The translations under genes were made by a program, and so were the position numbers. 36,347 nt of DNA from Leptospiraceae bacterium UBA2033 (GTDB taxonomy: Bacteria; Spirochaetota; Leptospiria; Leptospirales; Leptospiraceae): NCBI GenBank assembly GCA_002333425.1, contig DDBL01000062.1:43362-79708 (forward strand), written 5' to 3'. The notes under the pieces are model-generated. The model was not told the origin of the DNA. It made no database searches and saw only the letters and a list, made by a program, of their open reading frames with translations. The number at the start of each line of letters is the position of its first letter. Position 1 is the stretch's first letter. Below are positions 1 through 8,410 of the stretch, piece after piece.

Positions 1-170
1 ACAAAGATAGACGTTACCGTTATATCGGTATTAGCCCTTGCTTCTTTAAAAAGTGTAGTATGTCCTTCATGTAAAAATCCCATCGTCGGCGCAAATCCGA
101 TTGTTTTGTTCCGGGATTTTAGTCCTCGTATGATTTTGTTTAGTTCTAGTTTGTTTTTTATTGTTTGCAT
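1..170 (-). CDS. panC: Pantothenate synthetase, N-terminal part (cut by window edge)
   Basis: The first 56 codons read MQTIKNKLELNKII, then a segment containing FAPTMGFLHEGH, and then TSIFV. That is the N-terminus of pantoate-beta-alanine ligase, with the PTMG loop and the HxGH nucleotide-binding signature of this class of adenylating enzymes. The enzyme condenses pantoate and beta-alanine with ATP in coenzyme A synthesis. The ATG is at 170-168. No clear Shine-Dalgarno precedes it, and a dispersed repeat lies only 7 bases upstream. The rest of the gene lies outside the window. The identification is firm from the motif; nothing can be said about the C-terminal half. Confidence 0.9.
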   Translation of the reverse strand, partial: MQTIKNKLELNKIIRGLKSRNKTIGFAPTMGFLHEGHTTLFKEARANTDITVTSIF

Positions 171-177
171 TTTTTTG

Positions 178-201
178 CCACCGAGGCACAGAGGCACGGA
201 G
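178..201. repeat. Dispersed purine-rich repeat, period 8
   Basis: The sequence is built from three 8-base units, CACCGAGG, CACAGAGG and CACGGAG. Similar copies occur in inverse orientation at 13118-13142 and 16648-16672, always between genes. They are best explained as a dispersed intergenic repeat family. No function is evident. Confidence 0.6.
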
Positions 202-253
202 TTTTTTATTTTAATCTTTTGGTTATTGATTTAATGTCAATGCTTTTGTATTG

Positions 254-431
254 TAATTAACGTGAATTCAAGGTAAGGATTTTGAGTTTGTCATTCCCAA
301 AATTCCACCCTTTCGCTTCGCTCACACTACCGCCAAGCGATATTGGGAATCTGTAGTTCTAAGTAGGCTTTTATATTACTTGAGACCCCCGACAGAAAAA
401 TAATTTTCTTATATCGAGTTCACGTTAATTA
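254..431. mobile_element. MITE-like element with terminal inverted repeats
   Basis: TAATTAACGTGAATTC at 254-269 and its near-perfect reverse complement at 416-431 (15 of 16 matching) bound a 178-bp non-coding segment. Nested inside are two further inverted pairs: ATTCCCAA (293-300) with TTGGGAAT (343-350), and TCGCTT (313-318) with AAGCGA (335-340). The termini begin with TA, as in elements moved by IS630/Tc1-type transposases, and TTG flanks both sides. This structure fits a small non-autonomous element. No transposase is present, so mobility is inference. Confidence 0.4.
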
Positions 432-501
432 TTGAGTGAAGAGATAGATGTAGAACACTGTGTTCCGAATGTAAGGGAAGATTTGATGATACGAGAGTAA
501 T

Positions 502-798
502 TTAGTTTCCATTTTTTCTTTTAAATTCTAAAAGCCTTCTTATTTTTTCGTCCTCGATGTTAGACTTTTTATTTTTACCATTAGAAGCCTGCTGGCATTC
601 TTCTTTTAGTAATTCTAACTCTTCTGATAATAGTTTAATTTTTTGGCTATCTTCATAAATTCGTTTGTAACTAATTTCTTCATTTCGTTCCTTTTCTTTT
701 TGTAAACTTTCGTATTTACTGCTAGAAACGCAATTATGCAATATAGCGAAAACAATTAGAAAGATATATTTCCTTAAGCCAATTTGAAATTTATTCAT
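502..798 (-). CDS. Small coiled-coil lipoprotein, last gene of the motor/NTPase operon
   Basis: The product has 98 residues. Residues 1-23 form a signal peptide ending in LHNC, a plausible spirochaetal lipobox, so the mature protein would start at Cys23 and be lipid-anchored. The remainder is highly charged and predicted helical or coiled coil (KEKERNEEISYKR, LLSEELELLKEEC), ending in a basic tail. I recognise no family. The ATG overlaps the stop of the MotB-like gene by 4 bases (ATGA), so translation is probably coupled. By position it is an envelope accessory of the stator complex, which is inference. Confidence 0.7.
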   Translation of the reverse strand: MNKFQIGLRKYIFLIVFAILHNCVSSSKYESLQKEKERNEEISYKRIYEDSQKIKLLSEELELLKEECQQASNGKNKKSNIEDEKIRRLLEFKRKNGN

Positions 799-1466
799 TT
801 TTTTACCTTTTCCTCCATATTACTAATCTTTGGAATCAACTGAATTAAAATTTTCTGATTGTCAATTTCATCCTTACTTCTGCCAACTCCCCGTTCGCCA
901 CTTCCGGCAATGATAATTTCTATGTCTAATTCTCTAGATTTTCCTTTTCTTATTTTGTCTAAATAGGTTGTCACGAAAGGGATATTATATTTTTCCCAAA
1001 GCTCGAAAACGGATAATGCTCGCAAATAGCTCAATTCATTATTAATAGGAAAATGGTCTTTAGATGATGTTCCTTCTATCACAATTAGATATTTAAGATC
1101 AAGTTTAAGAACATTTTTTTTATTTGCATTAGTAAGGATTGTATCTATTCGTCTTCCGGCTTTCAGTAAATTTTCGATATCATCGTTTCTGATTGTGTAT
1201 CTCGCACTGTCAAATTTGGGCTGACTCTTTAGCGCAAATCGCTTAAAGTCTTTTTCATAATCAAATATTTTTCCATCATCTAACTCTCTAGTACTTGCCT
1301 CAATTTCTTGAATTTTAATATATTTGTCTGCATTGACTTTATTTTCTTCATTTTGTTTTCTTAACATAATAAAAGTCAAAACATACAAAACTAGCATTAT
1401 AAAAAATAAACTAGTCATCAAATCAGTATAAGAAGCCCAGAAAAAATTAGAATGCTTTCGTTTCAT
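795..1466 (-). CDS. MotB/ZorB-like stator partner with OmpA-type C-terminus
   Basis: The N-terminus reads FFWASYTDLMTSLFFIMLV: a short cytoplasmic end, then one TM helix starting with an aspartate (Asp15 from the ATG used here). This is the arrangement of the ion-carrying Asp in MotB and ZorB. A linker leads to an OmpA/MotB-type domain (about residues 115-215) with LIVIEGTSS, LSYLRALSVFELW, a GSGERG segment and a final NQKILIQL, matching the peptidoglycan-binding fold. The partner would be the MotA-like protein encoded just upstream. I prefer the ATG at 1466. A GTG at 1505 would add 13 residues and overlap the upstream stop by 11 bases. Neither start has a clear Shine-Dalgarno. Confidence 0.8.
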   Translation of the reverse strand: MKRKHSNFFWASYTDLMTSLFFIMLVLYVLTFIMLRKQNEENKVNADKYIKIQEIEASTRELDDGKIFDYEKDFKRFALKSQPKFDSARYTIRNDDIENLLKAGRRIDTILTNANKKNVLKLDLKYLIVIEGTSSKDHFPINNELSYLRALSVFELWEKYNIPFVTTYLDKIRKGKSRELDIEIIIAGSGERGVGRSKDEIDNQKILIQLIPKISNMEEKVKK

Positions 1467-1494
1467 ATTTGTATATGAACTATCGAATAATACT

Positions 1495-3747
1495 TCATAG
1501 CCCACTCACACATCTTAGTTTAGCAGAATTTTTCTTTTTTATGCTATAAGATTTTTTTTCATCATTGTTAAGGCTAATTGTGTATTGCTCTAGAGATAGA
1601 TCGGATTCGAATGTTACCCAATAATCTCCTTTTAATTCTTGTTCATTATTTTTATTAAAACTTGCGAGTATCTCTTTTTGAAAGGGAAGTCTTTTGTCCA
1701 TTTCTATGCATTTTTCAACTGCTTTTTCCCATTGCATTTCTCCCAAATCCTCGCTCCAAAATAATGGATTTTCTTGTACTGTATATTTTTCATTGCATCC
1801 AAATTTCCAACCGAAAAGCAAAAGACCGGAAAATAATAGTGCTTTTCCTGTTTTAGTATGCAAAAAATCTAATTTTCCTGTTAGATGTTTAGATTGTGAG
1901 ATATCTCCATTGATAGTTTTCTCTTGTATGCTTTGAAACTGAACAATTACCTTATTCATATTTACATTGATCGTATCTGATACTTTGTTCATACTACCGA
2001 CTATCGCATTTATTTTCTCCGCAAATTCAGTCTGTTGCTTTTGCGAAATTTCTTGGTTTGTCTTGATGGTTTGTAAAATTTCAGCTTGATTGATCACAGA
2101 CTGGTTTGCTTGAAAAGCGGATAATAGACTGTTAATTCCTTGGTTGAGTTTTTGTAAAGAGTCATTAGCCGCAGCTTCACGCGCAGTTACTGCATTTAAA
2201 GAAGAGATCATCCCTGTAATATTTTGATTTAAAACTTCAATTTGTTTTTTAATTTCATTTTCTTTGGTAACAAGAAATGTCGCTTGTGATTCGATATGCT
2301 TCACGAGTCCATCTAGGATTTGTAACTTGTCAAGATTATCAAATTTTTTGAATTGGTTCCTATTTTCTTTAAATGCTTTTTGAATCTCAACAGTTTCCTC
2401 TTCGGTAATGCGTTTAATTAGATTCAGTTGATTTTGATTTGTTTCCTGAATTGCGGTCAAAGACTTTTGAATAGAGATTCCAAATTCGGAATAGGAATTT
2501 TGTATTTTTTGTCTTTCTCCATCAATGCCCTCTTGGACTTTTCTATTTTGATCTGCGACAAACTGAAATTGTGAGGAAAAGGAATTGGATATTTGTTGCT
2601 TATGATCTTCCATCGCTTGGATAAATCCCTGAAATACTTTTCCAATATTAGAATCAACCTGACTCACTCCATCGGAAACCAGTTGTCTTCTTGAATCAAT
2701 TTCGCTAAAGTAGCCCGATATTTTATTTAGGTGTTTTTCAAATTTTTGAAATTCTTTTAGGAAAGTAGATAGATGAGTGGAAGTATGATTTAATTCTTGG
2801 AAGACTTTTACAGTCGAGTCTGCAATCGTAACAAAATTCATTTCTTTGATTTGCTTCATCAAATTATCTTGCATCTCAATATTTCTAATATTGGTATCCA
2901 TGAACTTTTCTAGATGAATTGTCTTCTCAGAAAAATTCTCTCCAAACCTAGAAAAATTTTCTTGTAGCTTAAAGAGATTAGCCGTTACATCATCTGACAT
3001 GATTGGCATAAGCTCAGTTTGAATGAATGTAAAAAAATCATTCTTGTTCTGTTCTAATTCATGTTTCGCTATTTTATAATAGTGATTATTTATCGTAGTA
3101 AAAAATAACCCCATCATACTAACCACCATCGCAAGGCTTACATTGATTAAGAATGTGGTAATACTACTGCTATTAGCCTCTGTCATCGTATTAGCGTGGA
3201 AAGCTAGATTTCCAAGACCAATGCAGATTCCCACCATTGTCCCCATAAGTCCCAGATAGAGAGGAGATGGCAGAGAAAAGTGAATTTCCTCATCTTTTAC
3301 TTCACAAGTTCTTTCTACTATATCTTTGATTAAATGAAAATCTGCTATTGCATTTTTGTTTTTAGTAAGATACGCGTTGATATATTCTAAGATTTGTAGT
3401 AAAACTGGATTAGAATAATTAGAGTCGATTAATTGAATCGTTGAGACTGGATTACTGTTAAATGTATCTTCCACTTTACTTTCGGCTATTTCAAGTGAAT
3501 CATCATCCGAGCTAGTAGCATTTCCCTTTTGGCTTTGAAGTATATATCCGCCTTTCTTTGGAAATATTTTTCCAAATTCAACAATTTTCGCTCTATCTCT
3601 TCTCCATGAATTGAATTGGAATCTAAATATAATCAATAAAGCAAAAAGTTCTAAAATAAACACTACGATAGATTGCATAGAGTCCTGCTTATCTAAAGCA
3701 CAAGACTGTAAGAGGAAAAATAATATTAGCCAAAGTATTTTATTCAT
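1495..3747 (-). CDS. MotA/ZorA-like stator with long coiled-coil tail and C-terminal DUF1566-like domain
   Basis: The product has 750 residues. TM1 is at 26-43. A soluble stretch follows, then two TM helices at about 160-182 (PLYLGLMGTMVGICIGLGNL) and 198-220 that form the MotA/TolQ/ExbB channel core. Residues 225-625 are a long helical, coiled-coil tail, like ZorA and unlike flagellar MotA. A fourth TM helix (634-650) is followed by about 95 residues with W-x3-A-x3-C, a KRLPF segment, GDYWVTFES and a terminal LRCVSGL. That pattern recalls the DUF1566/Lcl C-terminal or FGE-like fold. By topology that domain would be periplasmic. AAGGA lies 8 bases before the ATG, which overlaps the upstream stop by 8 bases. 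The stator assignment is firm; the C-terminal domain is by motif only. Confidence 0.8.
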   Translation of the reverse strand: MNKILWLILFFLLQSCALDKQDSMQSIVVFILELFALLIIFRFQFNSWRRDRAKIVEFGKIFPKKGGYILQSQKGNATSSDDDSLEIAESKVEDTFNSNPVSTIQLIDSNYSNPVLLQILEYINAYLTKNKNAIADFHLIKDIVERTCEVKDEEIHFSLPSPLYLGLMGTMVGICIGLGNLAFHANTMTEANSSSITTFLINVSLAMVVSMMGLFFTTINNHYYKIAKHELEQNKNDFFTFIQTELMPIMSDDVTANLFKLQENFSRFGENFSEKTIHLEKFMDTNIRNIEMQDNLMKQIKEMNFVTIADSTVKVFQELNHTSTHLSTFLKEFQKFEKHLNKISGYFSEIDSRRQLVSDGVSQVDSNIGKVFQGFIQAMEDHKQQISNSFSSQFQFVADQNRKVQEGIDGERQKIQNSYSEFGISIQKSLTAIQETNQNQLNLIKRITEEETVEIQKAFKENRNQFKKFDNLDKLQILDGLVKHIESQATFLVTKENEIKKQIEVLNQNITGMISSLNAVTAREAAANDSLQKLNQGINSLLSAFQANQSVINQAEILQTIKTNQEISQKQQTEFAEKINAIVGSMNKVSDTINVNMNKVIVQFQSIQEKTINGDISQSKHLTGKLDFLHTKTGKALLFSGLLLFGWKFGCNEKYTVQENPLFWSEDLGEMQWEKAVEKCIEMDKRLPFQKEILASFNKNNEQELKGDYWVTFESDLSLEQYTISLNNDEKKSYSIKKKNSAKLRCVSGL

Positions 3748-4918
3748 ATTGAATCCTTGCCTTTTTGATCACTTTCCAAATATTTCCTTCTTTTACTGCC
3801 GTTCCAGGTTCTATTGTCTTGATAGATTTTGCAGAAGGATTTCTCGGATTTACATTCTCACAAACTGGTTCGATATACGAAGATGCTATCCGTATAGCTG
3901 TTTTGATAGCAGATTCGTCATCTATAAAAGTAAATTTTGCACTGTTTCCATTTTTATTTACTAGAAAGCGGTAGATAGATTCGTTTGGAGTATAAGTTTT
4001 CTTCTTATATGCATCTGTAAAATCACCATTAGTCGTAGGATTAGAAAAAAAGTATTCATCATAGATTTCTTCTACTGATTTTTGAGGATAATGAGCGGTT
4101 TCCTTCTGAGTAGTAACCGGTCTTTCATTTAATTTTCTATGAATGTTAATCAAATCATCTTTTATATTTTCAATGTCTTTTGACATAGATGACAAACGGT
4201 TTACTTTCTCTTTCAATTCTGTAGAATTAGATAGAGTCGATACTTGTTGTTTTAATTCAGAAATTTCTTTATTAGAAAGTTCTAATGTAGTTTTTAGTTT
4301 TTTATTATAGTAAAGAATCAAAAATGTAGTGAATAAAAAAAATAGTGAAGTCAAAGCAATTGAAGGAACATTGATTGCATCTTCTTGAATCGCAAAATGT
4401 CGATTATTCTCTTCTAAATACTTTAAGTGGGAATCAATTAGCTGGTTTCGATGTTTATTGATAATGGAATCAATCTTCTTTTTTAATTTTAATTTTAGTT
4501 CTTTTTCAAATATCTCTGAATTTGCTTCCATAAATTTTGAGATTTGGATTTTATTTAAAATATTTTTATAATTTTCTAAAAGAGATTTTTCTTTTTCATA
4601 TTCTATTTTCAATTTTTGGCATGATTTGTCTGGAGTATCTTGTTCTGGTGAATTTTCTTTTATAAACTTATATTCTTTACAAACTTTTAAAATCTTTTCT
4701 AGATTCTTATTGAATATTTCCCCTTCGGTTTTTAAACTAATATCATCTTTGGATTCTTCAGAAATATCTTCCTTATCTCCTTTATTTTCATCAGGTAATT
4801 CGCCATTAGTTTCAATTATAGGCGAAGGATTTGGAGTTTCTTTTTTTTTGGTTGCTTTTTCTGAATAAAGACTAACAGAAAATAAAATGATACAAAGAAT
4901 TGCTAAGTGTTTATTCAT
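3740..4918 (-). CDS. Bitopic coiled-coil membrane protein of the motor/NTPase operon
   Basis: From the ATG at 4918 (AAAGGA spaced before it; 4 bases after the upstream stop) the protein has 392 residues. It has a signal peptide at 1-19 and a long acidic then helical segment up to about 180, which would be periplasmic. One TM helix lies at 184-204, then a cytoplasmic coiled coil (205-265) and a C-terminal globular domain (283-392). That domain contains NPTTNGDFTDAY, FTFIDDESA, IEPVCENVN and EPGTAVKEGNIWKVIKKA. I have the impression of seeing this terminal domain in Bacteroidetes clusters but cannot name it. An ATG at 4957 is in frame but would bury the signal peptide. It is a plausible linker between envelope and cytoplasmic NTPases. 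Confidence 0.7.
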   Translation of the reverse strand: MNKHLAILCIILFSVSLYSEKATKKKETPNPSPIIETNGELPDENKGDKEDISEESKDDISLKTEGEIFNKNLEKILKVCKEYKFIKENSPEQDTPDKSCQKLKIEYEKEKSLLENYKNILNKIQISKFMEANSEIFEKELKLKLKKKIDSIINKHRNQLIDSHLKYLEENNRHFAIQEDAINVPSIALTSLFFLFTTFLILYYNKKLKTTLELSNKEISELKQQVSTLSNSTELKEKVNRLSSMSKDIENIKDDLINIHRKLNERPVTTQKETAHYPQKSVEEIYDEYFFSNPTTNGDFTDAYKKKTYTPNESIYRFLVNKNGNSAKFTFIDDESAIKTAIRIASSYIEPVCENVNPRNPSAKSIKTIEPGTAVKEGNIWKVIKKARIQYE

Positions 4919-4922
4919 AAAC

Positions 4923-7900
4923 TTATCCTTTGAAGCCTTTTGAAATCTCGAATGCAAGGTTGTTTAAAACTCCCACTAATGGATAGAAAAAGAGTGTCTC
5001 TTCTAGCTCTGCGTTTTTGTTTCCATAGAGTTCTTTTTCTTTTTCTTTTAACCCATCGTTCAATTTATCTTCCAAATCTTTTTTAATGATTTCTTTGTAT
5101 TTGTCTATATGCGCTGGATTTGAATCAAATTTTCTACTAAAACTAAATTCATTAGAATCTATTTCAAAGATGAGTTTAAAAAATTCTTTCACCTCTTCTA
5201 TTACATCTTTTTTAATAGATTGGTCGTTATTAACATCCGAGTATTTTATGCTTGTTGTTTTTATAAGTTTTGGCTCTTTTGTCCCAACAAGAACTTCTTT
5301 GATTTTTTCTTGGTCTACGTCAATCTTCTCCTCAAGCAATGCCCCCTTGCAGGTAACTTCTTTCGGAAATTCTATCTCTTGGTGAATCGTCAGTCCATCT
5401 TCTAGGTACGGTGTTTGAAAAACTTTTTCAAAAATAATTTTTGTGAAACTTTCTAAAGTTCTATTTCCAGAACTTAAAATTGAAATCGACTTAGAACCCA
5501 TCCCACTAAATGTAATATGTCTTGGGAGGCTAATTCCTTTTGCCTGCAATAATTTTGCGATATGGTAGATGATCGCAGAATAAAATAGAATAAATATAAT
5601 TTTTAAATCTTTATCGATTGAAAGCATTTCACTAAAGTTGAGGGCAATTTTTTTCTCTTTGATTGTTTTGTTTTTTTCTAAGGAAAAAAAGAAAGAAATA
5701 ATATCTCGAGATTGTTTGTCTTGAGATATCTCATTGTAGACTCCAAGCAAATTGCTTAAATTATTATCCGTGATTTTTGATTTGATTGAATTTGTGTATT
5801 TTAACACGAAACCGTTATTTTCTGAATTTCCGTCATATCCATCCCCATAGAGAGCATTGCCTGCAAATTTAAAAGATGTGAGAAGTTTTGGTTTTCTCTG
5901 ATCATAAACAACAACATCAGTAGTTCCCCCACCAATGTCTATTGAAACAACAGTTGCAAAAGAAGAAGCCTTTCCTCCATTAGCGAAATGATAATAAGGA
6001 GTGATCGACTCAGAGATAGATCGAACTTTTGAAACATCATCGGAGAAATAATTTCTGTAAATTCTCTGCCATATTTTTTCTAGCCTATCGACTTTTCCTG
6101 AATCCATCGACGAAGGATAAAACCAGATGATAGAAGTTTCTCTTATATTTCCACCATTCAGTAAAACTTTATTACGTATTAAAAATAGTAATTCTTCTAA
6201 GAACGCATTTACACTTTGTTTATTTTCCTCTTCCTCGATATTTAACCATTTTAAATCCGTCTTGATCTTTGTTGGAAAATTTTCCAAGCCAGTCTTATTC
6301 TCAAAGTAAAATGGAATATTACAATCTGCTAATGTACTCACACCTTTGTTATAATTCAGATTTTTATATTCACCAATGGCTGTTCTAACGGGAAATTTTG
6401 AATCTGATTTTCTATCTATTTTTTCAGGAACTAATATGTAATGGATTAACTCAATGATATAGGGAAATCCTTCTTGAATATCAGTTATTCTTGGATCATG
6501 GAGAGTTGCCAGTTGCAAATCTTTATCCAAGATTTCAAAAGGCTGTGGAGTTTTTTGTCCATTGATGATAGATTCGATATGAGTGTTGGACGTTCCAAAG
6601 TCAATGGCAAACGTGTATTTGTCGCTTCCATTGCTTCGCTCAAATTTGGGAACAAGGATTCCAGAGGCAAATGAATGTTTGACTTCGATAAAATCAAAAT
6701 CATCTTCTAAAACATAGAACTGCGATGTCACTCCTTCTGATTCTTTATCACATCTGGTTCTAAATCTTTTATCATCAGAATCTAATAGAGGCTTTGTTTC
6801 TTTGACAGAATTGATCTTTCGCTTTGTATTGTTAGAATCGGTAATTTCTATTTCTTCAATTTTCTGAAAATAGAGATCGTATTTGTTTCCACTGAATACG
6901 CCCGATATATCTCTATCTAAAAGTAAGGCACGGAAATGATTTTTAGTTGGCGACTTCACTGGTGGAAAGAGAGAAAAACTAAATTTATTTTCTAGAATAT
7001 AGCCTTGGTTTCTAGACTCGTCTGGTTCTGGAATCTCTGCTATTTGTACAACATCATATTTTCTTTCAAATGTTACCTTCCCTCCTTTTACAGGAACATC
7101 GAGGGTAACAGTGATACTTCCCATAGCATTCACAGACATTTTCAAATTTCTTTTTAAATCTTCTATACCAAAGAAGTCAAAATACAATTTCTTAATTGGT
7201 AGCGCGTAACCTAAATTATTCTCTTTACCTAATTGTAAATTTCCATCAAAGTATTTTTCTTTATTGATTGGATAGACTAGGCGAATAATATATTTTTCTA
7301 AAAAATCACTGACTGTTAGATAGGGATATTTATCATCTGTTTCTGGTAATCGTCTGTCTTTTAATTCACTTGGATCGTAATAAGGAACTGTATTATTCGA
7401 ACTCCATTGTCCAGAAATATAAATATAAGGTTTGGAAAATTGATTCTGTAATGCTAAAGGTTTTATTAGATATTTTTGCGGATTTATTTTCGTAGAGTTT
7501 ATGACAAACTCACTTTTCTGTTCAATTTGTGAATTGTCAGAAGTTTTCTTCTTATAATGACATCCTAAAATGAGTATGTCATCTCCTTTTGTTCCTGTAT
7601 CCGAGTCTTCGTAGTTTGCATATTCTTTCTCAGCGTTTGGTTTTACATGATTTAAAATTGTATTGTATAACTTAGAATTAGTCTGCTCTAATCTTTTCAA
7701 ATTTAGTTCTAAGTAATTCCAGACTTCTTTCATCGAGTCTGTCAACTTACTATGTGCATAGAAAAAGGAAAAAAGAAATTTTATATAACTTTCATCGCGT
7801 TTATAGAGCGGCATATAAATTTTATCAAAAACTTTATCTTGTCCATTTGCAATGCTGAATTGAATATCGACGGAGTTTAGATCGTTATCAGGCGTAAAGA

Positions 7901-8396
7901 ATAAAGTAACAGGAGATGTCGCGCCAATGATTCTGTTATTGTATTTGATAATATACGTAACAGGTTGATCTTCAAAATTATAATCCTTTCCATCTTGTTT
8001 GATAAACAAATCCAGTGTCTCATATAATAATTTATGCTTTGGCTTTTGCGAAGTTCGTAGTTTTTCTAAGTCAATATCTCTGTCCCATTTTTCAATTTTC
8101 AGTTTAGACTCATGTTTATCTCGTTCAAATATAATCTGACCTACATCTAAGCAATCTGAGACTAACTGATGGTATGCGGTGTCTCCATCTAAATCCTGTT
8201 TATCGACAACATACTTGAAGGCAGTCTTCACCAAATCGATTCTAGCAAAAGGACTTGGAATGGACGTAGGCATGAGCTTTAATGCGGTTGGATCGTGAAT
8301 GGTATCAATGATTTTCTTATTATATAAATCACTATCAAACCAATGTTCATTCTGTTTTCCGATTCCTGAGTGTAGTCTAAATACTTTTCCGTCCAT
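4923..8396 (-). CDS. Very large actin/Hsp70-like ATPase
   Basis: The product has 1157 residues. Residues 1-590 are an uncharacterised, probably beta-rich region. The actin-like ATPase domain starts at 596 with FAIDFGTSNTHIE (phosphate-1 motif). It continues with VVSIDIGGGTTDVVVYD at 816-832 (phosphate-2) and ITFSGMGSKSIS at 961-972 (adenosine motif). A helical C-terminus follows. There is no signal peptide or TM helix, so it is cytoplasmic. Size and late position of the ATPase domain recall SrfB-type proteins, but I cannot confirm membership. It lies between the tubulin-like gene and the membrane linker gene with gaps of only 14 and 4 bases. The role could be filament formation or nucleotide-gated coupling to the stator. 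Confidence 0.75.
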   Translation of the reverse strand: MDGKVFRLHSGIGKQNEHWFDSDLYNKKIIDTIHDPTALKLMPTSIPSPFARIDLVKTAFKYVVDKQDLDGDTAYHQLVSDCLDVGQIIFERDKHESKLKIEKWDRDIDLEKLRTSQKPKHKLLYETLDLFIKQDGKDYNFEDQPVTYIIKYNNRIIGATSPVTLFFTPDNDLNSVDIQFSIANGQDKVFDKIYMPLYKRDESYIKFLFSFFYAHSKLTDSMKEVWNYLELNLKRLEQTNSKLYNTILNHVKPNAEKEYANYEDSDTGTKGDDILILGCHYKKKTSDNSQIEQKSEFVINSTKINPQKYLIKPLALQNQFSKPYIYISGQWSSNNTVPYYDPSELKDRRLPETDDKYPYLTVSDFLEKYIIRLVYPINKEKYFDGNLQLGKENNLGYALPIKKLYFDFFGIEDLKRNLKMSVNAMGSITVTLDVPVKGGKVTFERKYDVVQIAEIPEPDESRNQGYILENKFSFSLFPPVKSPTKNHFRALLLDRDISGVFSGNKYDLYFQKIEEIEITDSNNTKRKINSVKETKPLLDSDDKRFRTRCDKESEGVTSQFYVLEDDFDFIEVKHSFASGILVPKFERSNGSDKYTFAIDFGTSNTHIESIINGQKTPQPFEILDKDLQLATLHDPRITDIQEGFPYIIELIHYILVPEKIDRKSDSKFPVRTAIGEYKNLNYNKGVSTLADCNIPFYFENKTGLENFPTKIKTDLKWLNIEEEENKQSVNAFLEELLFLIRNKVLLNGGNIRETSIIWFYPSSMDSGKVDRLEKIWQRIYRNYFSDDVSKVRSISESITPYYHFANGGKASSFATVVSIDIGGGTTDVVVYDQRKPKLLTSFKFAGNALYGDGYDGNSENNGFVLKYTNSIKSKITDNNLSNLLGVYNEISQDKQSRDIISFFFSLEKNKTIKEKKIALNFSEMLSIDKDLKIIFILFYSAIIYHIAKLLQAKGISLPRHITFSGMGSKSISILSSGNRTLESFTKIIFEKVFQTPYLEDGLTIHQEIEFPKEVTCKGALLEEKIDVDQEKIKEVLVGTKEPKLIKTTSIKYSDVNNDQSIKKDVIEEVKEFFKLIFEIDSNEFSFSRKFDSNPAHIDKYKEIIKKDLEDKLNDGLKEKEKELYGNKNAELEETLFFYPLVGVLNNLAFEISKGFKG

Positions 8397-8410
8397 GATA
8401 TTACCGTACC

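Larger units (their letters stand above)
171..501. other. 331-bp gap: period-8 repeat, MITE-like element, small palindrome
   Basis: I see no gene here. From left to right it holds a purine-rich repeat with 8-base period next to panC (178-201), an element bounded by near-identical 16-bp inverted repeats (254-431), and a 13-base palindrome GAACACTGTGTTC (453-465). The next gene to the right ends at 502, so the palindrome sits just past its 3' end. It has no T-run and is not a convincing terminator. Confidence 0.6.

Noticed and set aside
453..465. GAACACTGTGTTC palindrome as terminator of the motor operon
   Set aside because: The stem is short (6 bp) with no following T-run; it could be an operator, but nothing supports a regulator.
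1466..1505. GTG start giving a 236-aa MotB-like protein
   Set aside because: No Shine-Dalgarno, and the added 13 residues do not look like a MotB N-terminus. The ATG at 1466 is simpler, though the GTG is not excluded.
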